Of a stretch of 64,000 nucleotides of DNA, positions 8,249 through 17,265 are shown in pieces (the stretch's first letter is position 1; each line of letters begins with the position of its first letter). Position numbers and translations under genes: made by a program. The notes below the pieces were generated by a model. The model did no database searches and had not been told where the DNA came from. It saw only the letters and a program-made list of their open reading frames with translations. Source of the stretch: Mesorhizobium sp. B4-1-4 (GTDB taxonomy: Bacteria > Pseudomonadota > Alphaproteobacteria > Rhizobiales > Rhizobiaceae); assembly GCF_006439395.2 (NCBI RefSeq), contig NZ_CP083950.1, forward strand, positions 3,038,001-3,102,000. The letters are read 5' to 3'.

Positions 8249-8598
8249 CCCGGTCGGTAGGTGCCGGGTGGGTTCGTCTTCCGGGGGCTGCAAGTCGCGC
8301 AGGGTCGGTTGGATGTTAGCCCCTCGTGGCGCAACCACGACCTTCAGCGTGGTGGCCGGCGACGTCTGCTTACAGGAAACGGCGAAGCTTATCTCAAGGG
8401 CCGACCTGGAGGCGCGTTGAGGATGGGCCGTTTCTGACGGGAACGGGGCCGTAAGCAGTCAGACCGCTTTTGGTGGACTCAGGTAGAACTGCCGTTGCCC
8501 GATACGTGATCAGTCCCGGACTGCCGATCATGCCACTTGCGGGCCAACGATCTCCTGTTGCTAACCTTGTGACCGATTGAACGGCAACGAGCGGCCGT
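8249..8598. other. Intergenic interval without a gene
   Basis: The 350 bp between the stop codons of the GGDEF-EAL gene and the convergent LuxR gene contain no open frame with a ribosome site. A small CCACG/CGTGG inverted repeat near 8335-8355 is the only structure noted. Confidence 0.5.
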
Positions 8599-9726
8599 CT
8601 AATGCCGGGAAGGTATACGCAAGCGGGACAACAGTGCCGCCAGTTCGGCCTGGCGGCACGTCCCCGTTTTCGCAAAAACAGCCCGCAGCTGCGTTCGGGC
8701 AGTCTCGCGGCTGATGCCCAATTTTGCGCTCGCCGTGCGAATGCCTTCCCCCGATGCCAATTGCGAGGCCAGACGCGCTTCCGCTCTTGTCAGCTTGAAA
8801 GTCACGCTCAGCAATTGCTCATTTAGAACCGGTTCGGTCATAAGATTTGTGAAATACAGTAGGATGTCGCCGCCATTGAACAGATCATGCCCTAATGCAG
8901 TCATGGGCATCACCTCCGCTATCATCCGGGGGGACCCCTGGCGCGCAATGACAACGGGTTCGGACCGAGCCGATAGACCCGAAACGGCGGCTCTGATGAA
9001 GCCTTGAAGACGGGCGTCACTCGGCTGATCAGTCGCGCGGATGCGGCCGTGTCGGACAACCAGGTCGGAGCCGAACAGGGCTGCTGCGCGTTCGTTAAAC
9101 CGCCTCACGCATCCACGACAGTCCAGCAGCACCGCGCCAAAATTGAGCCGATCAAGAGTTGCTAGGCTTGGACCGACAGATAGCTCGCCGAGCTTCTCTG
9201 CTGCGCTTATGATCCGGCTCAGGTCCGGCGCCACTCTCAGGAAATGATCAGCTTCGCTCGGGTAGAACGGTCCTCTCTGAGCATCGCGGTACAGCGACAC
9301 CCCCCATCTGCGGTTCTTGACCACCAAGCCGACCAAGGCCCACCATTCTCGGTGTCCGGGACGGGCGATCTCTTCATAATAAGACAGCCCCCTTCGTTCC
9401 TCCGGAGTTGTGATTTCGTCCTCTATAGTGAAACTGATCGGGGGTTTCGCGAGCAGCTGCGGCCTCTCAAGATGGGGACTGGGAGCGTCTCCGATCCGCT
9501 CATGCCAAAGAGCCGAAAATTCAGCATGTTCCGTGGAGTCCGGCACGCAGCCGGCTTTACCACGCTGATCGGCCGCAAAAGGGTGCGCTTTTTCGCAGGT
9601 GCGGAGAGCGCAGCTCGTCGCGCCCAGCGCATCCGCAAGTTTTTGCAGCCCTCCCGGCCACCGCTCAAATTCGAAAGCGGCGTCGTAGCAGGCCTCTAGG
9701 GCAAGTGCGGTTGCGTCGGGAGCCAT
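8599..9726 (-). CDS. LuxR-type HTH transcriptional regulator
   Basis: A 375-aa regulator whose C-terminal segment (about residues 305-370) is a LuxR/GerE helix-turn-helix, seen in LTRAEARLASQLASGEGI followed by LGISRETARTQLRAVFAKTG. The N-terminal 300 residues are a PAS/GAF-like sensory region without a ligand signature that I recognise. The ATG at 9726 is chosen over a GTG at 9759 because GAAGGTGGG precedes it. The family is common in rhizobia as an orphan regulator. It is divergent from the DUF1194 gene, about 395 bp away, which it might control. Confidence 0.8.
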   Translation of the reverse strand: MAPDATALALEACYDAAFEFERWPGGLQKLADALGATSCALRTCEKAHPFAADQRGKAGCVPDSTEHAEFSALWHERIGDAPSPHLERPQLLAKPPISFTIEDEITTPEERRGLSYYEEIARPGHREWWALVGLVVKNRRWGVSLYRDAQRGPFYPSEADHFLRVAPDLSRIISAAEKLGELSVGPSLATLDRLNFGAVLLDCRGCVRRFNERAAALFGSDLVVRHGRIRATDQPSDARLQGFIRAAVSGLSARSEPVVIARQGSPRMIAEVMPMTALGHDLFNGGDILLYFTNLMTEPVLNEQLLSVTFKLTRAEARLASQLASGEGIRTASAKLGISRETARTQLRAVFAKTGTCRQAELAALLSRLRIPSRH

Positions 9727-10121
9727 TCGAAACCCACCTTCATTTGGATGAGTTACCACTCACCCGCGACGATATCACAGATGGTTGAAATTCAGTACAG
9801 CAAGTCACTCATCGCCGATTGCGGGACGTGGTGAAAGGCGACGATAAGGCTCACTTGGCCATCTGGTCGGTAACTCTGACCGGGCGTAGAGGCGGACATC
9901 CTCGGCGCCGCGCGTGCCGGTGCCACGGCGTCGTACCAGACTTGCGCGGCCCGCTCAGGCATCTCCCACCTCCCGGCAGGCAGGAATCTCGACGCGTTGG
10001 TGCTGGATTCCGGCCCACATTCGCTAGGAGCAGCGTAGTCCCGATATTCACCCATACGGGTGATGGCAGACAAAGTCGCCGGCAGCATCTTTCCGATCTC
10101 CCATCGGATGGACGCAGTGAG
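9727..10121. other. Divergent intergenic region
   Basis: About 395 bp between the LuxR gene and the DUF1194 gene, expected to hold both promoters. No convincing -35/-10 pair, operator or small gene was identified. Confidence 0.4.
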
Positions 10122-10946
10122 ATGGTGTCTTTCGTTCCACGCTACGCTGCGCAAAAAGGACAGGCACGAGGCCGATTGTTCGCTGTCGCGGTAGGGGTGA
10201 CAATGTCGATGTCAGCCACAGCTGAGCCGGTTTCCTCGGTGGATCTCGAACTGGTTCTTAGCGTCGATGTATCATCTTCAATGAGCGAGGCGGAACAACG
10301 GCTGCAGCGGGAAGGATATGTCGAAGCGCTCCAGGATGCCAAAGTTTGGCAGTCCATCAAATCCGGCCGGCGCGGCAGAATCGGTATAACCTATGTCGAG
10401 TGGGCAGGCCCAGACCACCAGAGCGTGTGGATACCATGGGCTATTCTGGAGCAGCCCGAAGATGCGGCCGCCTTCGCAGAGGCGCTGCGAGCCCAACCAA
10501 TCATCAGGGGGCGCGGCACCTCAATCTCAGGGGCGCTCCTGTTGGCGGGCAAGCTGCTGGCGGGTGGGCCTGCAGGCGATCGCCAAGTCATCGACGTCTC
10601 CGGCGATGGACCCAACAATGCCGGCCTTCCGCTTCAACCGGTGCACGACACACTCATAGCCGATGGCGTGACCATCAATGGGCTGGTGATCTCGCTGCAG
10701 GCAGACGACACACTCGACAGCTTTGGTCCGCGCTATGTCGAGTTGTACTATGAGAGCTGCGTCATCGGCGGTTCCGGGACTTTCGTTGTCACCGTAGCGA
10801 AGACAGCCGACTTTGCAAACGCGATCCGAAACAAGCTCGTAAATGAGATTGCTGGTCTGTCTGCCAGCGTGCACCCCGCGGCTTATCAGGTCCACTCAGG
10901 ACCGGTTGTCGATTGCGACACGGTCGGAGAGGCGCCTGGACGATAG
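10122..10946 (+). CDS. DUF1194 protein with von Willebrand A fold, exported
   Basis: A 274-aa protein with an N-terminal signal peptide (basic start, hydrophobic stretch around residues 20-33, likely cut after ATA before EPVSS). The mature part is a DUF1194/VWA domain that begins with LELVLSVDVSSSMS, a MIDAS-like DxSxS motif, and includes VIDVSGDGPNN. Such proteins are periplasmic and probably bind a divalent cation; their function is unknown. The start ATG at 10122 has only a weak ribosome site. No partner gene is adjacent on the same strand. Confidence 0.8.
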   Translation: MVSFVPRYAAQKGQARGRLFAVAVGVTMSMSATAEPVSSVDLELVLSVDVSSSMSEAEQRLQREGYVEALQDAKVWQSIKSGRRGRIGITYVEWAGPDHQSVWIPWAILEQPEDAAAFAEALRAQPIIRGRGTSISGALLLAGKLLAGGPAGDRQVIDVSGDGPNNAGLPLQPVHDTLIADGVTINGLVISLQADDTLDSFGPRYVELYYESCVIGGSGTFVVTVAKTADFANAIRNKLVNEIAGLSASVHPAAYQVHSGPVVDCDTVGEAPGR

Positions 10947-11406
10947 AGAGCCCCTAACGTTAATTCCGCAGCGGCCGATTTGTCACGAAAGCCACGGGCG
11001 TTACGAAACGAGAGCCGGAACGCCCCACCCGTGCGCACATCGTGGAGTTCTCAGGAACGCAACACGTTCGAAATTCCTCTACAACGACGCTGCGCCTCTC
11101 GTTCTGCTACGCGTTCGCATCGGGGCGCTTCAGCTCCTGGCACTCGACTCAATTTCCCTCCGGCGATCGCCATTGCCCATATCGGCGACAACCGTCGACA
11201 GTTCAGTTCCAATATTTGAAAACTCTTCCGAGATGATTAGGCATCATCAACACCTGTTCCGAATTGTGGCTAGTAAAACTGACCATTGCGACCAATGAAC
11301 TGCTTTATGGGTGTGATTGGGACGGTCACTGTGAGTCCCGTTGGGTGGCGAAGGCACGCAACTGGCCGCCCTCGCCACTTGGAAGAACGGGATTGACGTG
11401 GCCAAG
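10947..11406. other. Convergent intergenic interval without a gene
   Basis: About 460 bp lie between the stop of the DUF1194 gene and the stop of the amide-binding-protein gene. No open frame with coding character, tRNA or terminator with a T-run was recognised. Confidence 0.45.
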
Positions 11407-12540
11407 TCACCCCACGTTGTCGAGGTGGAGTTCGCCGGTGAGCACGCGCTCGTTCGGATCGATCGGGCCCAGATTCTTCACAACCCGGAAGCGACCGCCA
11501 TACGCCTGCGCGATGTACATGTTCATGCGAACATGGTGCTGGCCGGGAATCATTTCGGCCGGGCCGCCCGGGCCCTCGCTGATGCGGGCATGATCGAGTG
11601 CCCGGATGACCGCATCGCGCTCAACCGTGCCGGCTTCCTCAACCGCCGCTTCCCACATCCTGATCGCCCGGTAGTGGCCGGTGCAGCCGCTGCCTGCGGT
11701 CAACATCGCGCTGCCCGGGAACCGGTCCTCGTAGCGAAGCAAGAGTGCACGGCCAAACGGATCATCGAGTTCCTGATAGTAGTCGAGGCAGCTGTAGAGG
11801 CCCTCGATCTGCTCGGAAGGCACGAGATTGAAGAAGTTCTCGTCGAAGTATGTGCAGACGATCTTGCCGCCGCGCTTGCCGAAACCGGCCTTGTGCAGTT
11901 CGTCGAAGAACGGCGTCAGGCCCGGCGGAACGATGGTGTTGAACACCACGTCGGCGCGACTCGCCATGATCTGCTGCACGGTCCGCCGGAAATCGGTGGC
12001 ATCGAGAGGGAAGTACTCCTCGCCGACGATCTCGCCGCCGTTGGCGCGCACCACCCGGCTCGCGGCTTTGTTCAACAAATGCGGCCAGATGTAGTCGGCC
12101 GACGGCAAATAGAACCGCTTTGCCCCGGTGCTCTTCATGAGCCATGGGATCAGCGGTTCGACCTGCTGCGCGGGCACGGGACCGGTGCAGAAGATCAAGG
12201 GATCGTTTTCCTGTCCTTCGTACTGCTCGGTGTAGATGTAGAGTGTCTTGCCCCGCGTGACCGCCTCGCTCTTGATGGCCTGGCGGGTCGAGCTGTAGAT
12301 GCCGCCGACGACCACGTCGACCTTATCGACGTCGATCAGTTTCGCGGCCCTTGCCTTGGCGACGTTTTCGGTGGTCTCGCCGTCCTCGATGACGAGCTCC
12401 ACCGGCCGGCCGAGGAGGCCGCCCTTGGCGTTGATGTCGTCGACGAGCATGGTCGTGAGGTTCGCGTTGGCGATGCCCATGAAGGACAACGGGCCGGTGA
12501 GTTCGGCGATAAGGCCGATCTTGATGGGTTTCGGGTCCAT
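11407..12540 (-). CDS. Urea/amide-type ligand-binding protein without signal peptide
   Basis: A 377-aa periplasmic-binding-protein-like fold of the type I branched-chain/amide group (related to AmiC, FmdD and UrtA). Diagnostic segments are IGLIAELTGPLSFMG at the start, DGETTENVAKA near residue 60 and VVVGGIYSSTRQA near 80-95. The protein begins directly with the mature fold (MDPKPIKIGLIAE), with no signal peptide. The start ATG at 12540 has GGAGAAA upstream, and the region before it does not encode a leader. No permease or ATPase gene is nearby. This suggests a cytoplasmic ligand sensor, as AmiC is, rather than a transporter subunit. It is probably cotranscribed with the 90-aa gene and the HD/LuxR regulator upstream. 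Confidence 0.8.
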   Translation of the reverse strand: MDPKPIKIGLIAELTGPLSFMGIANANLTTMLVDDINAKGGLLGRPVELVIEDGETTENVAKARAAKLIDVDKVDVVVGGIYSSTRQAIKSEAVTRGKTLYIYTEQYEGQENDPLIFCTGPVPAQQVEPLIPWLMKSTGAKRFYLPSADYIWPHLLNKAASRVVRANGGEIVGEEYFPLDATDFRRTVQQIMASRADVVFNTIVPPGLTPFFDELHKAGFGKRGGKIVCTYFDENFFNLVPSEQIEGLYSCLDYYQELDDPFGRALLLRYEDRFPGSAMLTAGSGCTGHYRAIRMWEAAVEEAGTVERDAVIRALDHARISEGPGGPAEMIPGQHHVRMNMYIAQAYGGRFRVVKNLGPIDPNERVLTGELHLDNVG

Positions 12541-12612
12541 CTGATTTCTCCGATTGTTGGGGTTGGTCGGGCGCACCGCTGCCGGGCGGCAGGCGGCGCG
12601 CGGCGCGGGACG

Positions 12613-12885
12613 TCAGGCCTCGTAGTGGCCGAGCAGCAGTGCCGCCTGCGGCTTGCCGACATGGCCGGCCTCCTGCAGGATCGCCGGCACCTCCGGATCC
12701 GATACGAAGTTCTTCCAGCCCTCGGCGTCCCAATCGAAAATCGCCCAGACGCGGTCTGGCTCGCTGGGGTCGCGGAACACGGTTGCACCGTTCGAGCCGT
12801 GCAGCCGGCGCTTGTCGGCGCCCTTGGTCGAAAAGATACGGATGAAGTGGTCGACGTCCGCCACCTTGGTCGTTGCGAGAAGCAT
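12613..12885 (-). CDS. 90-aa protein, possible dimeric alpha/beta barrel
   Basis: A small soluble protein with a strong AGGAGG site before its ATG. The pattern MLLATTKVADVDHFIRIF, then VWAIFDWDAEGWKNFVSDPEV, then GHVGKPQAALLLGHYEA resembles stress-responsive or ABM-type dimeric alpha/beta barrels of about 90-100 residues. The catalytic role is unknown. It sits between the regulator and the amide-binding-protein genes on the same strand, with gaps of 90 and 72 bp. Confidence 0.65.
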   Translation of the reverse strand: MLLATTKVADVDHFIRIFSTKGADKRRLHGSNGATVFRDPSEPDRVWAIFDWDAEGWKNFVSDPEVPAILQEAGHVGKPQAALLLGHYEA

Positions 12886-12975
12886 CTGATTTCCTCCTGT
12901 CGGTCGGGGCCACCATTGGTCCGTCGACAGGAGCACGATGCGCGCCCCGGAGCAGGCGCACATGGGGTGGATTCC

Positions 12976-14553
12976 CTATGCCTGCGTTTCGCCCGGTCGG
13001 ATAAGGCCATGCTCGACCGCATAGAGCGCGGCGGCGGCACGGGTGGTCACGCTGATCTTGGAATAGACGCTCTGGATATGGTGGTCCGCGGTCTTGGGCG
13101 AGATTTCCAGCTTCCGCGCCGCCTCCTTCGCGGTAAGTCCGGCGGCGATCAGGCGCAGCACCTCGATCTCGCGCGGCGTCATGCCGGCCAGCGGCCGCGG
13201 CGCCGCCCGGCGCGACGGCTGCCCTGCGAAGGACAACACGGCCTCGGCGGCATCGGAGCAGATACAGCCCTCGCGGACGGCAGCGCGCAATTGCGTCGCC
13301 GCCGCCTCGCTGGACAGCGCCCTGCGGTGAGGACGTTCCTCCCGCGATGTCTGGAACGCCTCGGCAGCCGCCAGGATCCTCGCCGCCGGCGACAGGTCGG
13401 CGCCGCCAACCTTGCGGTGATAGCCAGAGCCGTCGAGCCGTTCGTGATGGCGCAGCACGAGCGTGGCAATCGCATCGCTGTCGCGGCCTAAGGAGGTCAG
13501 CGCCCGCTCGCCGTAGTAGGCGTGCAGCTGCGCAGCGTCGCGCTCGCGCACCGACAGCGGACCGTTGCGCATCCAGGTCGCGACCGGCACCACGAGTTCG
13601 CCGAGGTCATGGATGCAGTCCGACCAGCGCAGCGCGCGGACGTCAGCGGCGGGCAGCCCGACCTGTGTCCCCGCACCCGCGGCCAGTTCCGACACCATCC
13701 GCGAATGGCCGTGCGTAAATGGCATGCGCATATCGATCATGTCGGCTATGGCGAGGAACGCCTGGTCGCAGGCCGCCTCGTCCAGCGTCACCGGCGGATC
13801 GGGCTCCAGCGCCAGGATTGTGTCGCGGTCGACAGTCGCGCCGATACCCTGCATCAACATCGCTGCATTGGTCGAGACGAGCCGGGCCAGCTCCGCTTCG
13901 TACGGACCGTCGGCGCGGCTGGCGATGGTTTCGGCCATTGCTTCGATACCGGCGGCGTCGCTGAGCGCAATAGCGTCCTGTGCCAATGTGATCAGGCGCA
14001 CGGCTGGCAGAACATCCTCGCCGCTCAGCCCGCGCGGCAGGCCCTTGCCGTCCCAGCGTTCGTAGATCTGCCCAAGATTGCGCCGGATCTCGTCGGACAG
14101 TCCGAGCCGCTCGCCGATCCGCTGCGCGACCTCGCAATGTGCGGTGAGCACCGGGCGGGCCACCGCGATCGCTTGCCCCATCGCAGCCTCGATCGCCTTT
14201 GCGTGCGCGTCAGGCTCGAGATCGTAGTAGAACCGCTTGAAGGCCTGCACGAAGACCTTGCCCAGTTCCGCACGGTTGCCCATGTCGAGACCGACAAGGT
14301 CCTGGCGAAGCGCGATTTCGTCGCCGAAGGTGGCCGAGAGCAGATCGGTATCGGCGTTGCAGCCGACATAACGCAGCATGGACTGGTGATAGGCGTTGCG
14401 CCGAACCTGTTCTGAAACGCCAGCAAGCTCGGCAATCCGCATTGCGAGCACGCAGGATTTGAGCGCGAAGTCACGCGAATGCCCGGTGGCAAGGTCCGAA
14501 GCATAGGCTAGGACCATCATGAAGTCCGCCCGGCGTATCGAGACATCCGTCAT
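12976..14553 (-). CDS. HD-domain regulator with C-terminal LuxR HTH
   Basis: A 525-aa regulator. Residues about 280-430 are an HD-GYP-like domain with CIHDLGELVVP, HAYYGERAL and HHERLDGSGYH. The first half (about 120-200) has a decayed second copy, seen as ERWDGKGLPRGLSGEDVLPAVRL. Residues about 455-520 are a LuxR/GerE helix-turn-helix (LTPREIEVLRLIAAGLTAKEAARKL). The start ATG at 14553 has GGGGG upstream. The genes that follow are the 90-aa protein and the leaderless binding protein, so the trio may form a ligand-sensing switch. Whether the HD domain hydrolyses a nucleotide cannot be read from sequence alone. Confidence 0.8.
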   Translation of the reverse strand: MTDVSIRRADFMMVLAYASDLATGHSRDFALKSCVLAMRIAELAGVSEQVRRNAYHQSMLRYVGCNADTDLLSATFGDEIALRQDLVGLDMGNRAELGKVFVQAFKRFYYDLEPDAHAKAIEAAMGQAIAVARPVLTAHCEVAQRIGERLGLSDEIRRNLGQIYERWDGKGLPRGLSGEDVLPAVRLITLAQDAIALSDAAGIEAMAETIASRADGPYEAELARLVSTNAAMLMQGIGATVDRDTILALEPDPPVTLDEAACDQAFLAIADMIDMRMPFTHGHSRMVSELAAGAGTQVGLPAADVRALRWSDCIHDLGELVVPVATWMRNGPLSVRERDAAQLHAYYGERALTSLGRDSDAIATLVLRHHERLDGSGYHRKVGGADLSPAARILAAAEAFQTSREERPHRRALSSEAAATQLRAAVREGCICSDAAEAVLSFAGQPSRRAAPRPLAGMTPREIEVLRLIAAGLTAKEAARKLEISPKTADHHIQSVYSKISVTTRAAAALYAVEHGLIRPGETQA

Positions 14554-15407
14554 CGCATACCCCCAAATCGACGGCATGCTACGCCTGCACGCGGCTATCA
14601 CCTAGGGAAATCCTTATCGTGCAAGAGCCGGTGCCGGCGGCTCGTTGGGTTGGCTGCGACAGGTGAGAGCCGTAACCTCGACGGTGCCAAGCGCGGTAGT
14701 GGTGATAAAGCTGGGTATCCGACATTAACCCACCCCAGATCCTGCGCGAACTCATCGGCAAGACCAAGGTACTTACAAAGCGGTCCTTCGGCGTCGACCT
14801 GATAGGCGACTTCGTCACCGACGATCACATACTGGGTTTTATCGATATTGGCGTCGACTACCACGTACCTTGATCGTCGGGTCTTGGCCGCAACCAGATC
14901 TCAAGCGTCGGTCGCGAACGATGTCTGATTTCAGACGACGACGAGGCTGACTCCAACGGCCGACAAGCAGGCGCAAAGCTTTGGCGAACCGCTTCGCATC
15001 CAGACGATCCGCCACCCGGACGAGGCCGAAAAGGTCAGCCGAATACTCAGAAAACGCCAGTCATGGCGATGGTGCAACGGCCGGGTGACGAAACGCCGGG
15101 CGCTCCGACCGGCGATGCACGCCGCCTCGTGACCGGCCTTTCGCTCCGCGGTGCGGAGCGCGCGATCGAAACGCAGATTACGCCCCAATGCCCGCTCGAG
15201 AGCGATGGCGAACGCGTTCATGGCCATTGGTGAGAGCTTCGCCGGGCATGAGACCGTGAAGCACTCCAGCGGCGAATATGTTCGCGATGCGGTTCACGTC
15301 ATTTCGGTGGGCGGTGGTCAGAGGGCTCACGCTGCTTGAGGGGTCAGGCAGGCGATTGTGACGCCGTGGGGTTTGACGACGCTCGGTCGACCATCTTCCA
15401 TGGCTGA
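14554..15407. other. Gene-poor interval with transposase relic
   Basis: About 850 bp between the HD/LuxR gene and the PhyH gene. Open frames here are short, overlap on both strands and lack ribosome sites. The right part carries an ISXO2-like transposase relic at 15199-15340. I see nothing intact. Confidence 0.55.
15199..15340 (+). pseudogene. ISXO2-like (IS1595 family) transposase relic
   Basis: The plus strand reads AIGESFAGHETVKHSSGEYV followed by RDAVHV before the frame breaks. It resembles the conserved C-terminal block of ISXO2-like transposases (a HETVNHSxGEYVRGDVHxN pattern). The acidic catalytic residues and the rest of the protein are absent, and no terminal inverted repeats were found. 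It marks past insertion at this site. Confidence 0.6.
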
Positions 15408-16226
15408 TCAGCCGACGTCGCGCACGGCTTCGCGGCGGAAGATCGTCGGGAACCAATCCTCGCGCAGCTTCTCGCCTGCCGACATGCCATGGCCGGGATA
15501 GGGAGGCGAGGTACGCCCGGGTCGCTGGACATAGCGGGCGTCGTCGCCCACGAGCCGCAGGGAGAAGGCCCTCCGGCGTGTTGCCGCTTCGTTGCCGCGG
15601 GCGCCATGAAGGGTCATATAGTTGAAGGCGACGGCATCGCCCGGCTCCATTTCCCATTCGCGGATGTCCATGCCCTCGGCATCGGGATCGGGGACTGGGA
15701 TATAGGTGTCGCTATCGGCGTAGAAATTCTCTTCCGAGAGCCAGCGCGTCGGCAATACCGGTTTGGGCCAACGATGCGAGCCAGCGACGCAGCGCAGCGA
15801 GGCCTCGCGCACCGGATCCAGCGGCGACCAGAAGCTGACCGTCTGCATCCCCTCGACGAAGTAGTAGGGCCCATCCTGGTGCCAGGGCGTTGGCTTTGAT
15901 GTGCCGGGCTCCTTGACAAGGACATGATCGTGGAAAAGCTGGACCGAATCCGACCTCATCAGTTCCGCGGCCACCTCGCCGGCCGCCGAGTGACGGATCA
16001 CCTTCTCGAATTCGGGAATGCGGTCCCAATTGCAGTAATCGTCGAAGAAGCGGCCTGCTTCGCCAGGCTTGAGGTTTTCGGCGCCGTATTGGCTGGGCTC
16101 CGCCATGTTGCGGGCGACGCCTGCACGCAGCACTTCGACGTGGTCCTTGAACAGCCCGCGCACGAGCACGACGCCGTCGCGCTGATAGGCCTCGATCTGT
16201 TCCTGTGCGACGAGTGGATGTGTCAT
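15408..16226 (-). CDS. Phytanoyl-CoA dioxygenase (PhyH) family protein
   Basis: A 272-aa Fe(II)/2-oxoglutarate-dependent oxygenase. The metal-binding HxD appears in PTPWHQDGPY (about residues 114-123), the distal His in NYMTLHGARGN (about 206-216) and the 2-oxoglutarate Arg in RRRAFSLRL just after. The start ATG at 16226 has GGGAGAAAG. The substrate cannot be told from sequence; relatives hydroxylate acyl-CoA, ectoine or small natural products. It is transcribed divergently from a LysR regulator 85 bp away, which probably controls it. Confidence 0.88.
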   Translation of the reverse strand: MTHPLVAQEQIEAYQRDGVVLVRGLFKDHVEVLRAGVARNMAEPSQYGAENLKPGEAGRFFDDYCNWDRIPEFEKVIRHSAAGEVAAELMRSDSVQLFHDHVLVKEPGTSKPTPWHQDGPYYFVEGMQTVSFWSPLDPVREASLRCVAGSHRWPKPVLPTRWLSEENFYADSDTYIPVPDPDAEGMDIREWEMEPGDAVAFNYMTLHGARGNEAATRRRAFSLRLVGDDARYVQRPGRTSPPYPGHGMSAGEKLREDWFPTIFRREAVRDVG

Positions 16227-16273
16227 TGCTTTCTCCCGATTTGATGGTTCGAGCAAACACGCACCCATTCATA

Positions 16274-16298
16274 GTTGCAAATAATAAGTATTGCAATA
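16274..16298. promoter_or_regulatory. Candidate LysR operator between phyH and lysR
   Basis: The 85-bp divergent space contains two TTGCAA elements 16 bp apart (16275-16280 and 16291-16296). The second lies within the perfect palindrome TATTGCAATA (16289-16298). The spacing and T-N11-A type symmetry suit a LysR-type binding site. Functional assignment is inferred. Confidence 0.45.
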
Positions 16299-16311
16299 TG
16301 CTCTTAGGCCC

Positions 16312-17211
16312 ATGCTATATCTTACCCTTCGCCAGTTCGAATATGTCTCGGCCGTGGGCCGTTTCGGCAGCCTCTCCGGTGCGGCCGCGCAGCTCAACGT
16401 TTCGCAACCCTCACTTTCGGTCGCCATCACCCAGGTCGAGCGGCGTCTTGGGCGCAAGCTTTTTATCCGACGCAGGGGGGCCCCGGTCGAGTTGACCGAT
16501 TTTGGTCGGGATTATCTCGCCAAGGTCGAGGACATCCTCTCGCAAGCCCGCCAGTTGGACGATCCTGCCCGCACCCGGCATGCGACTGTCGGCCGCCTGA
16601 CCTTGGGCCTATTCGAGGATCTGGCGCCGCTTCACATCGGCCGCCTGCTCGATGCCGTGCGCAGCAAGCTTCCAGGAGCGGAGATTCGCTATCGTATCGC
16701 CGATTTCGAGACGCTCGCCCGCGACATGCTGCAGTCGCGCATCGACATCGCCGTGACGTTCGACCTCGGTCTCGACGCAAGTTTCCTGCGCCGACCGCTC
16801 ACATCCGTCCAACCCCACGCCCTCATGCGGATCGATGATCCCTTGGCTGACTTGCGGGAAGTCAGTCTCAAGGACCTCAGCCAACGCGCTTTGATCCTCT
16901 TCGAAGAAGGGCTGTCGGTTCGGCACGTCCTGGGCCTCTTCAGACGGATCGGTGCGGAGCCGATCGTCCATCACAGAGTGCGGGCGCTAGAGGTCATGCG
17001 CAGCCTGGCCGCTCATGGCGAAGGCATTGGCATCGCCTATTCGGGACCCCTGGGCGGATCCGCTTATGACGGAGAGCCGCTTGCCAGCGTTCCGATTACC
17101 GAGGATTTCGCCTGGGAGCCAATCATTCTCGCTCGCTCGCTCGACGGGGCGAAGAGCGCGATCGTGCATCCGGCTTCGCAAGCCATCGTTGACGCGTTTG
17201 ACCATGCATGA
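16312..17211 (+). CDS. LysR-type transcriptional regulator
   Basis: A 299-aa LysR regulator. The N-terminal winged helix covers about residues 1-60, with the typical LRQFEYVSAVGRFGSLSGAA and LNVSQPSLSVAITQVERRLG, followed by a linker helix and a substrate-binding domain to about residue 295. The ATG at 16312 was chosen because it places the usual MLYLTLRQF start; a TTG at 16291 would overlap the predicted operator. It is divergent from the PhyH gene and convergent with the flavin dehydrogenase gene, 54 bp away. It most likely regulates phyH in response to an unknown acid. Confidence 0.88.
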   Translation: MLYLTLRQFEYVSAVGRFGSLSGAAAQLNVSQPSLSVAITQVERRLGRKLFIRRRGAPVELTDFGRDYLAKVEDILSQARQLDDPARTRHATVGRLTLGLFEDLAPLHIGRLLDAVRSKLPGAEIRYRIADFETLARDMLQSRIDIAVTFDLGLDASFLRRPLTSVQPHALMRIDDPLADLREVSLKDLSQRALILFEEGLSVRHVLGLFRRIGAEPIVHHRVRALEVMRSLAAHGEGIGIAYSGPLGGSAYDGEPLASVPITEDFAWEPIILARSLDGAKSAIVHPASQAIVDAFDHA

Positions 17212-17265
17212 GCAGGCCCTGCCCAATGCCTTCTATCGTCGCTGCCGTGATGAGGTCGCCAAGCG

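Noticed and set aside
11341..13491. Long plus-strand open frame opposite the binding-protein and HD/LuxR genes
   Set aside because: It is a GC-rich shadow; the minus-strand genes have family motifs and ribosome sites.
14579..14864. Short minus-strand open frames after the HD/LuxR gene start
   Set aside because: Two overlapping frames without ribosome sites or recognisable domains; not supported as genes.
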